Shown one piece after another: positions 11,580 through 23,725 of a stretch of DNA of 64,000 bases; the first letter of the stretch is position 1; every line of letters starts with the position of its first letter. Source of the stretch: Bufo bufo (Eukaryota; Chordata; Amphibia; Anura; Bufonidae); assembly GCF_905171765.1 (NCBI RefSeq), contig NC_053393.1, forward strand, positions 185,003,921 through 185,067,920, given 5' to 3'. The translations under genes were made by a program, and so were the position numbers. Below the pieces are notes generated by a model that was not told the origin of the DNA, searched no databases, and saw only the letters and a list, made by a program, of their open reading frames with translations.

Positions 11580-11811
11580 CCCAGCGACGAAAAGCTAAGG
11601 TTAGCAAGGGCAAGCTGAAGATGTTACGACAGAGCTAAGACACACAGCACCATTGCTTTGGTGCAAACTCCGACCCCACAATTTTTGATCTTTTAAATAA
11701 ACCTTGAAAAATAATGGAATGTAAGCCAAATCAGGCACTCAAATACAGATAGCTGTTTCCAAGTACTTGTCTGCAATATAAGAATCCTATTGCTTAACAT
11801 GTGCTCCTCAT

Positions 11812-12500
11812 TAGTGATGGGCAGCATAGGCATATTCGTTTTCACAATATTTCGCTAATTTTTGGCCTAATATTCACCATAAATTCGCAAATTCTAGAAT
11901 TCGTGATCTCCAATCATTATTTTCTTGATTGCGAAAATCGGCAATTTAATATGCATGTATTGTGCACACAATACAGGCGTGGCTCATTTTTTCTACATTT
12001 TTCAAGCTACTTGAAGTTTCCTGAGACTGGAGAAAATGCACATGCACAGTACAGTAATTCCTATCACACCATCTAACACCCTGCACTGGAACCTATCAGC
12101 TACACTATATCACTATCCAACCTACACTGTAATCTGTATTATAGATATAAGCTAACTATCTAAAATAATTGAATAAGGATCCAGATGACTCAGCAAAGCA
12201 CAGAGCATAGCAATGACACTGCTCTCTCTCTCTCTCTCTCAGAACTGCAAAAAACAGCAGAAAATGGCTGCTGGGAGTTTCTTTTATAGTAAGGGGTAGG
12301 CAACTTTCCTATTGGTTGCTAGGGATGTTGCTAAGCTCTGACAAAGATATTGCAGCTTTCTCATTGGCCCACAAGCAAGCAGGAGGGTACTGATGAAAAT
12401 AAATCTAGAATATTCACGATTACGAAGATATAGCACTATATTCTACATCTTCGCGAATTCTCGAAGCGCCGATATTCTATAATATTCGCGATCAACACTA
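11812..12500. mobile_element. Non-autonomous hAT element (689 bp), uninterrupted
   Basis: The ends are tagtgatgggcag and, on the other side, cgcgatcaacacta. The flanking octamers ctcctcat and ctatccat agree at only 5 of 8 positions, so the duplication is decayed or the tip call is off by a base. The interior is the reverse-orientation sibling of 1700-4738 and includes (CT)n at about 12222-12241. There is no coding capacity. Confidence 0.75.
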
Positions 12501-13205
12501 CTATCCATAAGAAGAAATTCATCCCCCAGATCACAAAGGCCTCTAACCCAGTCAAACCTGTACTCCGCTCTGCAATGATGAAAGGCAAACACCCTGAAAC
12601 AGCTTTCTAGAGATGAATGTTTGGTTTTTGCATTCCAAGTTGTATTTCAAGACTTGTTTGAAAGGTCAGACATTGGGGATCATTTCCTAAATACACACCG
12701 GTCATAATAAAAACACTAACAGTAAAATATGCAACCAATTTATTAAGAAGCACTCTTAATAAATTTGTTGCATCTGTAATGTCCATGTGCCAGAAAATGG
12801 TCTTGTAAATAATACATACATAAAACATGTATAAAACAGGAGCTTATGGGCAATAGATGGTCAATGAATGATATATCCATCACAGACATATGTCACAGCC
12901 ATGTATTAAAAATAGTATATGGTAAAAACATACTCTTTAATAAATAAGCTTACATTGTCAAATGAGGTTAGATATTTTTTTTTGAAAAGCACAATATATA
13001 ATATCCATTTACTCCATTTGTGGAAAATGGCTCTCACTGTGGCTCACTGGATTCCAAGAACCTTTGCAATAGCTTTTTAACCCATTCACATTTCAATGAT
13101 TATTTGGCATCTACAGTATATTTGAATATTGTTGGAACATGGCATCATGTCCTGTTTTTTGACACCTCCTAGCCTGATTCACATTACCAGAATGGCTCTA
13201 TTTAA
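12501..13205. other. Unassigned DNA, possible retroelement tail at 12505-12607
   Basis: Around 12575 the words gatgaaaggcaaacaccctg and gaaacagct resemble the 3' tails of Penelope-like elements, but this is weak. The rest (12610-13200) is AT-rich and carries no recognised gene or repeat end. Confidence 0.3.
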
Positions 13206-13532
13206 GGCTTATTGCCCACGAACGTGTGCACTTTGTGGCCATATTGCAGGCCGCATTTGCGGATTCGCAGTACCCGAGCACCATTCCGTGTATCATGGAT
13301 GCGGACCCATTCACTTCAATTGGTCCGCAAATCCGGAGATGCGGAATGGTGCGGAATGGAAGCACGGAAGTAACCCTACGGAAGCACTACAGAGTGCCTT
13401 ACGGAAAGGCCGGATAGCGTACCCGTTAAAGTGAATGGGTCCGCGATCCGCTGCGGCTGCCCCACGGTGGGTGTTCGTGCATTGCGGCCCGCAGCGCAGC
13501 CACGGGGCGCACACGTTCGTGTGCAAGAGGCC
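13206..13532. mobile_element. Foldback MITE with TAA duplication (PIF/Harbinger-like)
   Basis: TAA flanks both sides (13203-13205 and 13533-13535). The right end read inward is ggcctcttgcacacgaacgt; the left end is its imperfect match ggcttattgcccacgaacgt. The interior is GC-rich and partly self-complementary, with repeated ggtccgc and gcggacc words. The 3-bp TAA duplication fits PIF/Harbinger, but superfamily assignment without a transposase is inference. Confidence 0.65.
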
Positions 13533-13662
13533 TAAAGGGAATGTGTCTTCAGAAAATGACCTTTTGTTTAAGTCAAAAAAATCAGGGCTCCGGTTATTCT
13601 TGACAGCCGCGTCCCTGCTGTATGTGCCGGCATTGATAAATACACCAATCCTGGCACTTTAA

Positions 13663-14851
13663 CCTTTTGCTTGTACAGGGTTTGTGGAGGGGGGGCTCCC
13701 TCCCCATCACCATCAGGTCCCTGTGTTGCGGTGACGAAGACCCGATGGCTGAAAAGGCAGCCCGATGCCTTCTACAGGCATGAGCCTGCCTTCTATAGAA
13801 GCCTGTGAGACCCAACCCCCTTGGCAAAATGTCACATAACCTAACCCCTCAGGTGAACGCTGTAAGAATAAATAAATAAAAACTGTGCTAAAACAACCAA
13901 TTTTTTGGTCACCTTGCGCCATAAAGTGTTCTAATTAATGATCAAAAAATTATATATACCCAAAAATAGTACCAATAAAACTGGCACCTTATCCCCTAGT
14001 TTCCAAAATGGGGTCACTTTTTGGGAGTTTCTACTGTAAGGGTGCATCAGGGGGGCTTCAAATGGGACATGGCATCTAAAAACCAGTTCAGCAAAATCTG
14101 TCTTCCAAAAACCACGTGGAGCTCATTTTCTTCTGCGCCCTGCCGTGTGCTCTTACATCAGTTTACGACCACATGTGGTTTGTTTCTGTAAACCGCAGAA
14201 TCAGGGTAATAAATATTGAGTTTTGTTTGTCTGCTAACCCTCAATGTTTTAAAAAAAAAATTGATTAAAATGGAAAATCTGCCAAAAAAGTTACATTTTA
14301 AAATTTGATCTCCATTTTCCTTTAATTCTTGTGGAACACCTAAAGGGTTAACAAAGTTTGTAAAATCTGTTTTAAGTAACTTGAGGGATGTAGTTTCTAT
14401 AATGGGGTCATTTATGGGGGTATCCACTATGTAAGCCCACAATGTGACTTCAGACCTGAACTGGTCTTTAAAAAGTGGGTTTTGGCAATTTTCTTAAAGA
14501 ATTTATGAATTGTTTCTAAAATTTTAAGCCTTCTAAAGTCCTAAAAAGTAATGAGTGTTAAGTAATAATTATTTTATGAGGTATCACTTTCTGTTTTAAA
14601 AGCAGAGAAATGTAAATTTTGAAAATTGTGAATTTTACAAAATTTTTGGCAATTTGGGATTTTTTCATAAATAAAGGTGTAATATATTGACTCAAATTTA
14701 TGACTATCATGAAGTGTCACGAGAAAACAATCTCTGAATGGCTTGGATAAATAAAGGCGTTCCAAAGCTATTACCACATAAAGTGACATATGTCAGAATT
14801 GCAAAATTAGGCCTGGTCAGAAAGGGGGCAAATGGCCCAGAATTGAAGTGG
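13663..14851. mobile_element. TTAA-flanked non-autonomous element
   Basis: TTAA lies at 13659-13662 and 14852-14855. The interior contains ggggtcactttttgggagtt, then gggtgcatcaggggggcttc and gtttgtttctgtaaaccgca. These recur in the larger relatives at 15178-23876 and 25974-28010. TTAA targeting is used by piggyBac and Kolobok; no transposase is present to decide. It serves as the uninterrupted paralogue that reveals two insertion sites elsewhere. Confidence 0.65.
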
Positions 14852-14855
14852 TTAA

Positions 14856-15173
14856 ATAAAAAAAAAACATAAAATCCTACTGGCCACTAGGCCTAATAAT
14901 AGGCTCTATTTTTTTCCGCCTGTACAGATAACTTTACTACAGTTATCTGAAAGACTTAGATTGACAGATAGCACCTCTGTGTATTAATAATACAGGATCC
15001 ACCATTTATAATCAGGTGATCATGAAAGCTTATCTATTCTTTTTTTGCTTGTACAGTGACCTCTACACAGGTCACAGAGCATGCCTGTAAAACTCTCCAA
15101 TAGAAATCAGTGAGGTCCCCTACTGTCCATTATGTCTATGGTCTGTGTGGCTGCCATATACTGTAGCAATTCT
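14856..15173. other. Unassigned spacer
   Basis: AT-rich DNA with no gene, clear repeat end or RNA gene that I can recognise. Confidence 0.4.
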
Positions 15174-16127
15174 TTAACCCCTTCCTGACACATGGCCGCA
15201 TTTTGACATACAAATATGGCATGGTGATCGGGTGGGCACAGGAGCGGTGCCCGCCTGATCACTGCAGGGGCCCGGCAGTCCCTGATATTTGGGCCCCTGC
15301 TCTATCTGCTGGCATCGCTATAAAAGCAGATGTATTATAATGCATTGCAGAGGGGATCAGACTCCCAAAAGTTGAAGTCCCAGAATGAGACAAAACAAAG
15401 TTGTTGTTTTTTTAAAGTAAAACAAAAGTTTCAAGTAAAAAAAGAAAAAATGCCTCTTTCCCCTAATTTTATAATGAAAAATAGAAAAAGAAAAGAAAAA
15501 AAAACGCACATCAAAGCAATCAAAAAGGCGTATGCCCCGCAAAATAGTACAAATCAAACCTCATCCCGCAAAAAATGAGACCCAACATAAGACAATGGTA
15601 CTAATTAAAACATAAACTCTTCCTGCAAAAAACAAACCCCTGCACAAGACGATCGGCAGAAAAAAAAATTGGCATTCATAAAATGGAGACACAGAAACAT
15701 AATATTTTTCAAAAATGCTTTATTATGTAAAACTGAAACTAACAAAGAAAGAAAGTAGACATTTTGGATATCATCACGTCCGTAACAACCTGCTCCATAA
15801 AAATATCACATGATGAACGTTGCAAAATACAAAAAATAAAAATGGTGCCAAAACAGCCATTTTTTTTGTTACTTTGCCTCACAAAAAACGTAATATAGAG
15901 CGATAACAAATCTTATGTGCCCCAAAATAGTACCAATAAAACTGTCACCTCATCCTGTAGTTTCTAAAATGGGGTCACTTTTTGGGAGTTTCTACTGTAG
16001 GGGTGCATCAGGAGGGCTTTTAACCACCTCCGGACCGCCTAACGCAGGATTGCGTTCCGGAGGTGGCAGCGCTGCGCAGAGTCACGCATATACGCGTCAT
16101 CTCGCGAGACGCGAGATTTCGCTCAAA

Positions 16128-16286
16128 GCCGGCCCGCGCATGCGCATCGCGGGCCGGCAAAATTAAAAGAAGTATTTCGTCACCAGCCTGCCAGCAACGA
16201 TCATTGGCTGGCAGGCTGGCGATTTTCAAAAAATCCAATCCAAAGTCATATAACAGATCATATTAGTAAATATGATCTGTTATATG
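16128..16286. repeat. Three consecutive perfect hairpins near the piggyBac left end
   Basis: Hairpin 1: gccggcccgcg at 16128-16138 pairs with 16148-16158, a 9-nt loop. Hairpin 2: ccagcctgccagc at 16183-16195 pairs with 16207-16219. Hairpin 3: an 18-bp arm at 16247-16264 pairs perfectly with 16269-16286 around the loop agta. They lie within 265 bp of the left TTAA and differ in sequence from each other, so they are not a tandem repeat. They could be transposase-binding or structural sites. Confidence 0.85.
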
Positions 16287-16966
16287 GCTTGTCTGCTGGT
16301 CCTTTTCGTCGGTTGGATCCAGCACAGGAGCAGACTGAACTGTGAGTAGCACCAACACTACACCTTAGCCCCAGATCACCCACCTGCACCCCAATTAACC
16401 CTTTGATCACCCCTTTGATCGCCCCTGTCAATCACTAGTGAAAGGAAAAAAAGTGATCAGTGTAAACTGTCACTTTTTTTTTTCTCTGGTATTGGCTGTT
16501 AGGTTTTAGGGATAGTTTAGGCCCCTTGGTTAGGTAGTTAGCGTCAGTTAGCGCCCACCCCACCGCACCGCAGTCACTTTTATTCGCTGTTTAGCGTATC
16601 GCTAATCAGCATTTGTACTTTTATAGTATCTGTAAGTGATCAAAACTGATCACGGTCAGATCTATAATAGTATTAGTGTCACTTTAGTTTGCCCTCCACC
16701 CAAAACGCAGTGTTTGCCCGATCAGGCCTGATCGGTCGCCCACACGTGCGTTCGCCAACGCCCGCCCCACCGCAGTGACAAAAAATTATTATTTTTTGAT
16801 CACTGCACATTCATTTTACACGCACTGCGGCGATAAAAAAATCAGTTTTGATATTTTTTATCAACCGCAGCAGCCTCCGGTACTTCGCTAGCCTCCCCTT
16901 TGTAAGACAGGTTTGCTTTTTTTCTTGGGTAGTCTCAGGGAATACCCCTAAATTTAGTAGTCCAAA

Positions 16967-18919
16967 ATGTCAAACAGGGGGTATTCTTCTGAAGAGGCCT
17001 ACAGGATTCTGACCCAGTCGGATGAGGAGTGGGAACCCTCATCTGACGAATCTAGCGGGTCAGAATATGAACCTGTGGAAAGCAGTGGCTCTCTGACCCA
17101 AAGTTCGGACGAGGAGGTGGAGGTCCCTGGCAGCACCAGGCGTACCCGGCCCTATGTCGCTAGACCACAGGTTACGCAGGATCCGCTTCAAGAGCAGCAG
17201 AGTGGGGCTGTCGCTGCCGGATCACGTGGTGAGGCATACACCAGCAGCGCAGCCCTTCCTGGACCTAGTACCAGCACTGCCGTACAACATGGTGAAGTAG
17301 CGAGCACCAGAAGGGCAGTTGAAGCTGGTACGGTGGCACGTGCAATAGTTACCCCGTCGCAGCCACCGCAAAGACAGGCCCGTAGAGCCCCTAGAGTCCC
17401 TGAGGTGCTGGCAAATCCTGATTGGCAGTCACCAACTTCAGCCGCACCAGTAGTTCCCCCTTTCACCGCCCAGTCTGGAGTTCGGGTTGAGACGGCTCAA
17501 ATCGGTTCGGCCCTGGGATTTTTTGAGCTGTTCTTGACTGCGGAGCTCTTGGACTTAGTCGTGGCAGAGACCAACCAGTATGCCACACAATTTATAACCG
17601 CTAACCCGGGAAGCTATTATGCCCAGCCTTTCCGGTGGAAACCAGTCCAAGTTTCCGAACTTAAAATTTTTTTGGGCCTTCTCCTCAACATGGGCCTGAC
17701 AAAAAAGCATGAATTGCGGTCATATTGGTCAACGCACCCAATTCATCACATGCCCATGTTCTCTGCTGCTATGTCCAGGACACGATTTGAGACCATCCTA
17801 CGTTTTCTGCATTTTAGCGACAATACCACCTCCCGTCCCAGAGGCCACCCTGCTTTTGACCGGCTCCACAAAATTCGGCCCCTCATAGACCATTTCAACC
17901 TGAAATTTGCAGATTTGTATACCCCTGAGCAAAACATCTGCGTAGACGAGTCCCTAATACATTTTACCGGGCGCCTTGGCTTCAAACAATACATCCCAAG
18001 CAAGCGTGCCCGGTATGGGGTCAAATTGTATAAGCTCTGTGAAAGGGCCACAGGCTATACCCACAAATTTCGGATCTATGAGGGAAAAGATCAGACCCTG
18101 GAGCCGGTCGGTTGCCCTGACTACCTGGGGAGCAGTGGGAAGACAGTCTGGGACTTGGTGTCACCCTTATTCGGCAAGGGGTACCATCTTTATGTGGACA
18201 ATTTCTACACAAGTGTGGCCCTCTTTAGGCATTTGTTTATATAACGGATTTGCGCCTGTGGCACCGCGCGAACTAGTCGCGTGGGCTTCCCCCAACGGCT
18301 TGTAACCACCCGTCTTGCAAGGGGGCAGAGGGCTGCCTTGTGTAACGAAGAACTGCTCGCGGTGAAATGGAGAGACAAGCGTGACGTTTACATGCTCTCC
18401 TCCATTCACGCAGACACGACAATCCAAATTGAGCGAGCAACCCGTGTCATTGAAAAGCCCCTCTGTGTCCACGACTATAATGCGCTCATGGGAGGGGTGG
18501 ACTTCAATGACCAGATGTTGTCTCCGTATTTAGTTTCCCGCAGAACCAGACGCTGGTATAAGAAGGTGTCTGTATATTTAATTCAATTGGCGCTCTACAA
18601 TAGTTTTGTTCTCTACAGTAAGGCTGGGAGAACAGGATCCTTCCTCAAATTCCAGGAAGAGATCATCGAGAACCTCCTTTACCCAGGAGGTTCCGTGGCC
18701 CCATCCACCAGTGTAGTTAGCCGTCTACACGAGCGACATTTCCCCAGTGTCGTTCCTGGTACCTCAACCCAACCGTCACCCCGAAAAAGATGTCGTGTCT
18801 GTAGCAGGAGTGGAATAAGGCGTGACACCCGCTATTTCTGTCCTGACTGTGCTGACCACCCTGCCCTATGCTATGGAGAGTGTTTCCGGAAGTACCACAC
18901 ACAGGTACACCTAGCATAG
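16967..18919 (+). pseudogene. piggyBac transposase, one in-frame stop
   Basis: A single frame of 650 codons from MSNRGYSSEEAYRIL, interrupted only by TAA at 18242-18244 (codon 426). The acidic, Ser-rich N-terminal third (1-170) is typical. The DDD core is recognisable: Asp in NICVDES (codon 327), in YVDNFYTS (codon 411) and in GGVDFNDQM (codon 512). After the stop the same frame continues with ACGTARTSRVGFPQRL, matching the family. The C-terminus has a Cys-rich zinc-binding domain (CRVCSRSG then FCPDC and CYGECF). piggyBac transposases excise seamlessly through hairpin intermediates and insert at TTAA. Only the stop separates this copy from an open enzyme gene, suggesting a recent insertion. 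A domesticated host gene is unlikely, given the flanking TTAA and the stop. Confidence 0.92.
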
Positions 18920-19769
18920 GGATCACATCTCACCAGGACAGGCACACAGGGCTATTAGGGCCCATTCACTCACAGCTGCTGCAAACCTCTCCTTTCACCT
19001 GGGATAAAGTGCATAACGTACTTCGCCACATCTTTGGGCGATTTGCGCTTTGCACATTGTCCCATGGGGAAGGAGAGGTTTGTTCTATAAAAGGTAAAAA
19101 AAACTAAACAAAAAAAAAAATACCGGTAAGTAAAAAAGTTAAATGTTCAGTTAAAAAAGTTTAAAAAAAGTTTCTATGTTCTGTTCAACAGTTAATAAAG
19201 TTATTGCTTTGCGGCCTGGTTTTTTCTTTTTTGTTTTGTTTTTTTTTACCTTTCAGGTGGACCAACCGATCGACTAGCTGCAGCACTGATGTGCATTCGG
19301 ACAGAAGCATTGCGCTGCTGTCAGATTACACGCAAGTCGGTGTATGCGGCGCTGCAAGACGAGATTTCTCCTCTGCAGTAAAAGATACGTTTGCCGAGGC
19401 ATATGAGCTGAGGAGGTGGCGGTGTTCATATACTTTGGCAAACACTTTGTATATATAAAAAAAAAAATCCCGGCAATGATTTATTCATCCACATCGATTG
19501 ATGTGAATGGAGAAATCTGGTTTGCCAGGGCATACGAGCTGAAGTGGGTATGGATGTTGGGCGGAGCTCCTATGTCCTGGCAGACGCCTTTCCCCTCCTT
19601 TTTCTTTTTTTGGCAGAGATTTTTTCATCCACATTGATCGATGCGAATGAAGAAATCTGTGCCGTTCATTTTTTTCTTTCAGCCCAGAGGCTGAACGGAA
19701 AAAAAAAATCTCATTACCCGTATGCTCAATATAAGGAGAATAGCAGAAACTCCTAATGCTGGGCATACA
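18920..19769 (+). other. piggyBac 3' untranslated region with polyadenylation signal
   Basis: AATAAA at 19194-19199, about 275 bp after the stop codon of the transposase, is followed by T-rich sequence; this is the likely end of the transposase mRNA. Downstream, 19260-19740 holds A- and T-rich DNA with paired words such as ttcatccacatcgat and ttcatccacattgat, which look like diverged repeats of about 140 bp. No second gene is seen. Confidence 0.6.
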
Positions 19770-22380
19770 TGTAATGATTGCGGAGACCCTCAAATGCCAG
19801 GGCAGTACAAACACCCCACAAATAACACCATTTTGGAAAGAAGACACCCCAAGGTATTTGCTGAGGGGCATATTGAGTCCATGAAAGATTGAAATTTTTG
19901 TCCCAAGTTAGCGGAAAGGGAGACTTTGTGAGAACAAAATCAAAAAAATCTATTTCCGCTAACTTGTGCCAAAATTTTTTTTTTCAATGAACTCGCCATG
20001 CCCCTCATTGAATACCTTGGGGTGTCTTCTTTCCAAAATGGGGTCACATGTGGGGTATTTATACTGCCCTGGCATTTTAGGGGCCCCAAAGCGTGAGAAG
20101 AAGTCTGGTATCCAAATGTCTAAAAATGCCCTCCTAAAAGGAATTTGGACACCTTTGCCCACCTAGGCTGCAAAAAAGTGTCACACATGTGGTATCTCCG
20201 TATTCAGCAGAAGTTGGGGAATATGTTTTGGGGTGTCATTTTACATATACCCATGCTGGGTGAGATAAATATCTTGGTCAAATGCCAACTTTGTATAAAA
20301 AAAATGGGAAAAGTTGTCTTTTGCCAAGATATTTCTCTCACCCAGCATGGGTATATGTAAAATGACACCCCAAAACACATTCCCCACCTTCTCCTGAGTA
20401 CGGAGATACCAGATGTGTGACACTTTTTTGCAGCCTAGGTGGGCAAAGGGGCCCACATTCCAAAGAGCACCTTTCGGATTTCACAGGTCATTTACCTACT
20501 TACCAGACATTAGGGCCCCTGGAAAATGCCAGGGCAGTATAACTACCCCACAAGTGACCCCATTTTGGAAAGAAGACACCCCAAGGTATTCCGTGAGGGG
20601 CATGGCAAGTTCCTAGAATTTTTTATTTTTTGTCACAAGTTAGTGGAAAATGATGATTTTTTTTTTTTTTTTTTTTCATACAAAGTCTCATATTCCACTA
20701 ACTTGTGACAAAAAATAAAAATTTCCATGAACTCACTATGCCCATCAGCGAATACCTTGGGGTCTCTTCTTTCCAAAATGGGGTCACTTGTGGGGTAGTT
20801 ATACTGCCCTGGCATTCTAGGGGCCCAAATGTGTGGTAAGGAGTTTGAAATCAAATTCTGAAAAAAATGACCTGTCAAATCCGAAAGGTGCTCTTTGGAA
20901 TATGGGCCCCTTTGCCCACCTAGGCTGCAAAAAAGTGTCACACATCTGGTATCTCCGTACTCAGGAGAAGGTGGGGAATGTGTTTTGGGGTGTCATTTTA
21001 CATATACCCATGCTGGGTGAGAGAAATATCTTGGCAAAAGACAACTTTTCCCATTTTTTTATACAAAGTTGGCATTTGACCAAGATATTTATCTCACCCA
21101 GCATGGGTATATGTAAAAAGACACCCCAAAACACATTCCTCAACTTCTCCTGAGTACGGGGATACCAGATGTGTGACACTTTTTTGCAGCCTAGGTGGGC
21201 AAAGGGGCCCACATTCCAAAGAGCACCTTTTGGATTTCATAGGTCATTTTTTACTGAATTTGATTTCAAACTCCTTACCACACATTTGGGCCCCTAGAAT
21301 TCCAGGGCAGTATAACTACCCCACAAGTGACCCCATTTTGGAAAGAAGAGACCCCAAGGTATTCGCTGATGGGCATAGTGAGTTCATGGAAGTTTTTATT
21401 TTTTGTCACAAGTTAGTGGAATATGAGACTTTGTATGAAAAAAAAAAAAAAAAAAATCATCATTTTCCACTAACTTGTGACAAAAAATAAAAAATTCTAG
21501 GAACTCGCCATGCCCCTCACGGAATACCTTTGGGTGTCTTCTTTCCAAAATGGGGTCACTTGTGGGGTAGTTATACTGCCCTGGCATTCTAGGGGCCCAA
21601 ATGTGTGGTAAGGAGTTTGAAATCAAATTCTGAAAAAAATGACCTGTCAAATCCGAAAGGTGCTCTTTGGAATATGGGCCCCCTTGCCCACCTAGGCTGC
21701 AAAAAAGTGTCACACATCTGGTATCTCCGTACTCAGGAGAAGGTGGGGAATGTGTTTTGGGGTGTCATTTTACATATACCCATGCTGGGTGAGATAAATA
21801 TCTTGGTCAAATGCCAACTTTGTATAAAAAAATGGGAAAAGTTGTCTTTTGCCAAGATATTTCTCTCACCCAGCATGGGTATATATAAAATGACACCCCA
21901 AAACACATTCCCCACCTTCTCCTGAGTACGGAGATACCAGATGTGTGACACTTTTTTGCAGCCTAGGTGGGCAAAGGGGCCCATATTCCAAAGAGCACCT
22001 TTCGGATTTGACAGGTCATTTTTTTCAGAATTTGATTTCAAACTCCTTACCACACATTTGGGCCCCTAGAATGCCAGGGCAGTATAACTACCCCACAAGT
22101 GACCCCATTTTGGAAAGAAGAGACCCCAAGGTATTTCGTGATGGGCATAGTGAGTTCATAGAAATTTTTATTTTTTGTCACAAGTTAGTGGAATATGAGA
22201 CTTTGTAAGAAAAAAAAAAAAATAAAAAATCATCATTTTCCGCTAACTTGTGACAAAAAATAAAAAGTTCGATGAACTCACTATGCCCATCAGCGAATAC
22301 CTTAGGGTGTGTACTTTCCGAAATGGGGTCATTTGTGGGGTGTTTGTACTGTCTGGCCATTGTAGAACCTCAGGAAACAT
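19770..22380. repeat. Ladder of alternating inverted repeats
   Basis: Long arms alternate in orientation around six centres near 20300, 20666, 21058, 21443, 21829 and 22222, spaced about 365-395 bp. Two arm types recur: one centred on an A- or T-run inside ttgtcacaagttagtgg, the other on gggaaaagttgtcttttgcc. Reading one strand, every arm returns in reverse complement at the next step, so the same peptide-like frames appear on both strands and are not genes. Identity between arms is high. The DNA could fold into a series of long hairpins. Confidence 0.88.
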
Positions 22381-23542
22381 GACAGGTGCTCAGAAAGTCA
22401 GAGCTGCTTCAAAAAGCGGAAATTCACATTTTTGTACCATAGTTTGTAAACGCTATAACTTTTACCCAAACCATTTTTTTTTTTACCCAAACATTTTTTT
22501 TTTATCAAAGACATGTAGAACTATAAATTTAGAGCAAAATTTCTATATGGATCTCGTTTTTTTTGCAAAATTTTACAACTGAAAGTGAAAAATGTCATTT
22601 TTTTGCAAAAAAATCGTTAAATTTCGATTAATAACAAAAAAAGTAAAAATGTCAGCAGCAATGAAATACCACCAAATGAAAGCTCTATTAGTGAGAAGAA
22701 AAGGAGGTAAAATTCATTTGGGTGGTAAGTTGCATGACCGAGCAATAAACGGTGAAAGTAGTGTAGGTCAGAAGTGTAAAAAGTGGCCTGGTCTTTCAGG
22801 GTGTTTAAGCACTGGGGGCTGAAGTGGTTAAATGAGACATGGCGTTTTAAAACCAGTCTAGCAAAATTTGACTTCCGAAAACCATACTGCGCTTCTTTTC
22901 CTTCTGCGCCCCCTATTGTGTGCTCTTACATCAGTTTACAACCACATATGGGGTGTTTCTGTAAACCGCAGAATCAGGGTTATAAATATTAAGTTTTGTT
23001 TGTCTGTTAACCCACGATGTGATAAAGAAAAAAAATTATTAAAATGGAAAATCTGTCCAAAAAAGTGACATTTTAAAATCTAATCTCCATTTTCCTTTAA
23101 TTCTTGTGGAATACCTATAGGGTTAACAAAGTTTGTAAAATCAGTTTTGAGTAAATTGAGGGGTGTATTTTCTACAATGTGGTCATTTATGGGGGGTTTC
23201 TACTATGTAAGCCCCACAAAGCGACTTCAGACCTGAACTGGTCCTTAAAAGGTGGGGTTTGGGAATTTTTAAAACTTTTAAGAATTGCTTCTAAAATTCT
23301 AAGCCTTCTAACATCCTAAAAAAAAAAAAATTACATTTACAAAATGATGCTTACATAAAGTAGACATATGGTGAATGTTAAGTAATACATTTTTTATGAG
23401 TTATCACTTTCTGTTTTAAAAGCAAAGAAATGTAAATTTTGAAAATTGCAAATTTTGAAAAAATGTTGGTAAATTTGGGATTTTTTCATAAATAAAGGTG
23501 AAATATATTGACTCAAATTTATGACTCTCATGAAGTACAATG

Positions 23543-23725
23543 TAGTATTGAAGAAAAACTCCAGCAATAAATCTTGCAAAAGAGTACGTATTTATTGAAG
23601 TGTGGCTGAATATACAGTGACGTTTCGGCCATACGAGCCTTTTTCAAACTGTAACCGCTTTGAGAGAATCTAGGAGCAAAGGGCTGCACTGAGTACATGT
23701 AGAAAGCGTGCAGTCGCACGGGATA
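23543..23725 (-). mobile_element. 3' tail of a Penelope-like element
   Basis: A 183-bp insert with an 11-bp duplication gaagtacaatg at 23532-23542 and 23726-23736. On the minus strand it reads gtttgaaaaaggctcgtatg followed by gccgaaacgtcac, a wording common in 3' ends of Penelope-like elements, then ttcaataaatacg. The paralogue near 14703 lacks it and shows the empty site. It is a 5'-truncated retrotransposed piece. Confidence 0.65.

Larger units (their letters stand above)
9758..11640 (-). mobile_element. L1/Tx1-type LINE, only the 5' half present
   Basis: Read on the minus strand, the order is a 5' leader, broken ORF1 (11579 to 10609), a spacer of about 700 bp, then the start of ORF2 (9900). 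The copy stops within the first 50 codons of ORF2. Normal LINE insertions lose the 5' end; this copy has lost the 3' end, so the break at about 9757-9780 came from a later rearrangement or deletion. Confidence 0.8.
16024..22827 (+). mobile_element. piggyBac element, 6.8 kb
   Basis: TTAA at 16020-16023 and 22828-22831. The left tip is ccacctccggaccgcc; the right tip inward is ccacttcagccccc. The order is three hairpins, a leader, a transposase frame (16967-18919), AATAAA at 19194-19199 and a 2.6-kb ladder of inverted repeats. It is far longer than the 2.5-kb founder element, mostly because of the 3' ladder. The target is shown by the outer repeat: gggtgcatcaggagggctt before and atgagacatgg after match the unbroken copy near 14041-14074. 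Confidence 0.9.

Noticed and set aside
13129..13527. Frames over the MITE at 13206-13532
   Set aside because: They arise from the GC-rich foldback; frames on both strands mirror each other.
15330..15578. 82-codon Lys-rich frame
   Set aside because: It comes from A-rich low-complexity sequence inside a non-coding TTAA element.
20145..22360. About fourteen open frames of 60-110 codons sharing peptide words on both strands
   Set aside because: They are the two strands of one inverted-repeat ladder; the same words on both strands show they are structural, not coding.
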